Assembly: GCA_030697205.1 (NCBI GenBank)
Contig: JAUYQP010000006.1
Coordinates: 78,813-142,812 of the forward strand
Direction of reading: 5' to 3'
Origin: Mycobacteriales bacterium
GTDB lineage: Bacteria > Actinomycetota > Actinomycetes > Mycobacteriales > SCTD01
DNA: 64,000 nt
Translations under genes and position numbers: made by a program
Shown: piece by piece, positions 60,741 through 64,000 of the stretch
Numbering within the stretch: the stretch's first letter is position 1
Layout: each line of letters opens with the position of its first letter
Notes under the pieces: generated by a model
What the model saw: only the letters and a program-made list of their open reading frames with translations
Database searches by the model: none
Told to the model about the DNA's origin: nothing

Positions 60741-61997
60741 GTGCCAGCAGCCCTGCCCGCTCACGACGTCACCGACCTCGCGCTCGCCGAGGCAGGTCGT
60801 CGCAGGACGGAGTACGCCGAAGCGGCCATGCCGGTGCTCGGTCTCATCCGCGAGCGCTTCGCCGCGGAGCAGCCGCTCGCGGGCCAGGTCGTCGCGGCCT
60901 GCATGCACGTCACGACGGAGACCGCGGCGCTCGCCCGGACCCTGGTGGCTGGGGGAGCGGAGCTGCACCTCGCAGCGAGCAACCCGCTGTCGACCCAGGA
61001 CGACGTCGCGGCGGCGCTCGTTGCCGACGGCGTCGGGGTGCACGCGCGCCACGGGGTGGACCGCGCCGGCTACGCCGCGCACCTGTCTGCGGTCGTCGCC
61101 GCCGGACCGACCCTCGTCCTCGACGACGGCTGCGACCTGCTCTCGGTCCTGCACGGGCGGCCGTCGCTCATACGCAAGGTCCGGGCCGGCTGCGAGCAGA
61201 CCTCGACCGGTGTCCTGCGGCTGCGGCAGATGGCGGCCGACGGCGCGCTCAAGGTCCCGGTCGTCGCGGTCAACGACACTCCGGCCCAGCTGCTCGTCGC
61301 CAACCGCCACGGCACCGGGCAGTCCGCCCTGGACGCCGTCATCCGCTCGACCGGCGTGCTGCTCGCAGGGTCGACCGTGGTCGTCGCCGGCTACGGCTGG
61401 TGCGGCTCCGGCATCGCCACCCGCGCCCGGGGGCTCGGCGCGCAGGTCGTCGTCACCGAGGTGGACCCCTCGCGGGCGCTCGCCGCCCTCCTCGACGGCC
61501 ACCGCGTCCTGCCGATGGCGCAGGCGCTGCCGCTCGCCGACGTCGTCATCACCTCCACCGGCAACCGCGACGTCGTCGGAGCCGACCACGTCGGCCTGCT
61601 GCGCGACGGGGTCGTGCTCGCCAACGCCGGCCACTTCGACGTCGAGGTCGACGTCGCCGCGCTGGCCGCGGCGGCCGTGGAGGTGCACCGGCGGGTGCGA
61701 CCGCAGGTCGACGCCTACCTGCTGCCCGACGGCCGCCGGGTCCTGCTGCTTGCCGAAGGGCGCCTGGCCAACCTCGCCGCTGCCGAGGGCCACCCCGCCT
61801 CGGTCATGGATGTGTCGTTCGCCGTCCAGGCGCTGACCCTCGAGTGGCTGGTGACCCAGAAGCTGAAGGCCGGTGTCCACGAGGTCCCACTCTCCATCGA
61901 TGACGCCGTCGCCCGTACCAAGCTCACCGCGGCCGGCGTCGAGCTCGACATCCTCACCGCTGGGCAGCAGCGCTACCTCTCGTCCTGGAGACCCTGA
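60741..61997 (+). CDS. S-adenosylhomocysteinase-like protein with catalytic substitutions
   Basis: A 418-aa SAHH homologue of the short archaeal/Thermotoga-like form: it lacks the H-Y-R-Y tail and ends near Q-Q-R-Y-L-S-S-W. The NAD-binding G-Y-G-W-C-G-S-G (217-224) and G-H-F-D-V-E-V are kept, as are L-D-D-G-C-D and N-P-L-S-T-Q-D. Key substrate-site residues differ from the genuine AhcY at 62433: the Glu of E-E-T-T-T-G is Gln153, and the Lys and Asp of [11 protein letters not shown] are Gln183 and Ala187. It is probably not an ordinary hydrolase. It lies directly upstream of the merR-ahcY pair. GTG with CACGAT 6 nt upstream; divergent from degV by 19 bp. Confidence 0.82.
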   Translation: MPAALPAHDVTDLALAEAGRRRTEYAEAAMPVLGLIRERFAAEQPLAGQVVAACMHVTTETAALARTLVAGGAELHLAASNPLSTQDDVAAALVADGVGVHARHGVDRAGYAAHLSAVVAAGPTLVLDDGCDLLSVLHGRPSLIRKVRAGCEQTSTGVLRLRQMAADGALKVPVVAVNDTPAQLLVANRHGTGQSALDAVIRSTGVLLAGSTVVVAGYGWCGSGIATRARGLGAQVVVTEVDPSRALAALLDGHRVLPMAQALPLADVVITSTGNRDVVGADHVGLLRDGVVLANAGHFDVEVDVAALAAAAVEVHRRVRPQVDAYLLPDGRRVLLLAEGRLANLAAAEGHPASVMDVSFAVQALTLEWLVTQKLKAGVHEVPLSIDDAVARTKLTAAGVELDILTAGQQRYLSSWRP

Positions 61998-62027
61998 CGC
62001 GATCGTGTTAAGGTTTGGCAGTTCGAG

Positions 62028-62057
62028 GTGACAACCCTGACACGGTCGCGGTAGCCT
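62028..62057 (+). promoter_or_regulatory. Promoter of the leaderless merR-ahcY operon
   Basis: GTGACA (62028-62033) and TAGCCT (62052-62057) are spaced by 18 bp, and the ATG of merR follows 8 nt after the -10. A near-palindrome TTGGCA/TGACAA (62015-62020 and 62029-62034, 8-nt spacer) overlaps the -35 and could be a regulator site. Confidence 0.6.
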
Positions 62058-62065
62058 TCTCCTCG

Positions 62066-62416
62066 ATGGCCACCCTCACGATCCACGAGGCGGCGACCAC
62101 CACCGGGTGGTCACCGCGGATGCTGCGCTATGTCGAGCAGCTCGGTCTCGTGGAGCCGCAGCGGTCGGCGTCGGGCTACCGGCTCTACGGCCCGGCGCAG
62201 CTGCAGCGGTTGCGGACCCTGCGCGAGCTCCTTTCCACCCACGGGCTCGAGCTCGGTGACGTCGGTGTCGCGCTGCGACTGCGGCGCGAGCCGGAGGTGG
62301 CCGCGGCCCTCGACGGGTGGTTCGACAGCACGCCCCACAAGCCCGACGACCTGCCCGGTGACGACGACTGGCTGGCCTTCGAGCAGAGCAAGCACCAGCA
62401 CCTCCTCAACCTCTAG
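62066..62416 (+). CDS. MerR-family transcriptional regulator
   Basis: A 116-aa protein with an N-terminal winged helix-turn-helix: [22 protein letters not shown] and [14 protein letters not shown], followed by the MerR dimer helix. No effector-binding cysteines are seen; the C-terminal part is short (D-D-L-P-G-D-D-D-W). It lies 16 bp before ahcY in the same direction, the usual place of this MerR group in actinomycetes. A role in controlling ahcY is likely from context. ATG at 62066 has no SD and fits a leaderless transcript. Confidence 0.87.
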   Translation: MATLTIHEAATTTGWSPRMLRYVEQLGLVEPQRSASGYRLYGPAQLQRLRTLRELLSTHGLELGDVGVALRLRREPEVAAALDGWFDSTPHKPDDLPGDDDWLAFEQSKHQHLLNL

Positions 62417-62432
62417 TCAGGAGACCCACCCC

Positions 62433-63866
<1,434 letters not shown>

Positions 63867-63881
63867 TGGTCCGTCTCTTGA

Positions 63882-64000
63882 TTAGCTGACTACTTGTTGG
63901 AGGGTGTCGCGGGCGCGCGCGATCTTGGCGAGAATGGACTCTGCGGTGGCAGTCCAGACGTAGGGCGTCGGGTCGTCATTGGTGGCCTCGAGGAACTCCT
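63882..64000 (-). mobile_element. C-terminal end of an IS630-type transposase, cut by window edge
   Basis: On the minus strand the last 38 codons before a TAA stop (63882-63884) read E-F-L-E-A-T-N-D-D-P-T-P-Y-V-W-T-A-T-A-E-S-I-L-A-K-I. This matches the end of IS630-family transposases (P-F-x-W-T-A-x-A-x-x-I-L-x-K). The rest lies outside the window. Base composition is less GC-rich than its neighbours (TTGATTAG near its stop). Whether the copy is intact cannot be seen. Confidence 0.75.

Overview
The window is very GC-rich, with many GTG starts, ATGA/GTGA-coupled operons, WhiB, coenzyme F420 genes, DUF3499/DUF5719 and an LCP protein. This is a chromosomal segment of an actinomycete. The order F420 genes - whiB2 - GT2 - DUF5719 - PF06262 - DUF3499 - manB - Trm112 - SIS protein - ahcY is the usual actinobacterial one. 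The relatives that come to mind are Nocardioidaceae-like, but genus cannot be settled by eye. No tRNA, rRNA or CRISPR was seen.

1-35.8 kb is a cell-envelope locus. It has a lipoprotein esterase fragment, a TIGR03089 protein, an LCP glycan ligase, three related secreted proteins of unknown function, rmlB and rmlD (dTDP-rhamnose), a peptidoglycan amidase and a run of glycosyltransferases. It also has a Wzm/Wzt polysaccharide ABC exporter with a coupled methyltransferase, two large membrane proteins, a hexapeptide acetyltransferase, a polyprenyl-phosphate-type GT2, a SpoIID/LytB protein, wbbL and manC. The likely product is an exported, rhamnose/mannose-containing wall glycan. A ParD-like/zeta toxin-antitoxin pair sits inside the locus at 10.97-11.94 kb.

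35.8-46.4 kb holds a strong palindromic element, a small membrane protein, an ABC-like ATPase lacking the Walker A lysine, an AlkA-type glycosylase, fbiB, cofD(fbiA), a methyltransferase, fbiC and a long coiled-coil protein with a histone-H1-like tail. 46.4-55.8 kb is the whiB2-manB block, which with manC feeds GDP-mannose supply. 55.8-64 kb has DUF808, an alpha/beta hydrolase, an ECF sigma factor with a membrane partner, a frameshifted degV, a DUF4442 thioesterase-like gene, a degenerate S-adenosylhomocysteinase paralogue, a leaderless MerR gene, genuine ahcY and the tail of an IS630-type transposase at the right edge.

Two genome-wide habits stand out. Many starts have a TAnnnT hexamer 6-8 nt upstream (leaderless transcripts), and in four cases the TAG stop of the preceding gene forms the first half of that hexamer. 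Three convergent gene pairs overlap by exactly 4 bp at a shared CTAG.
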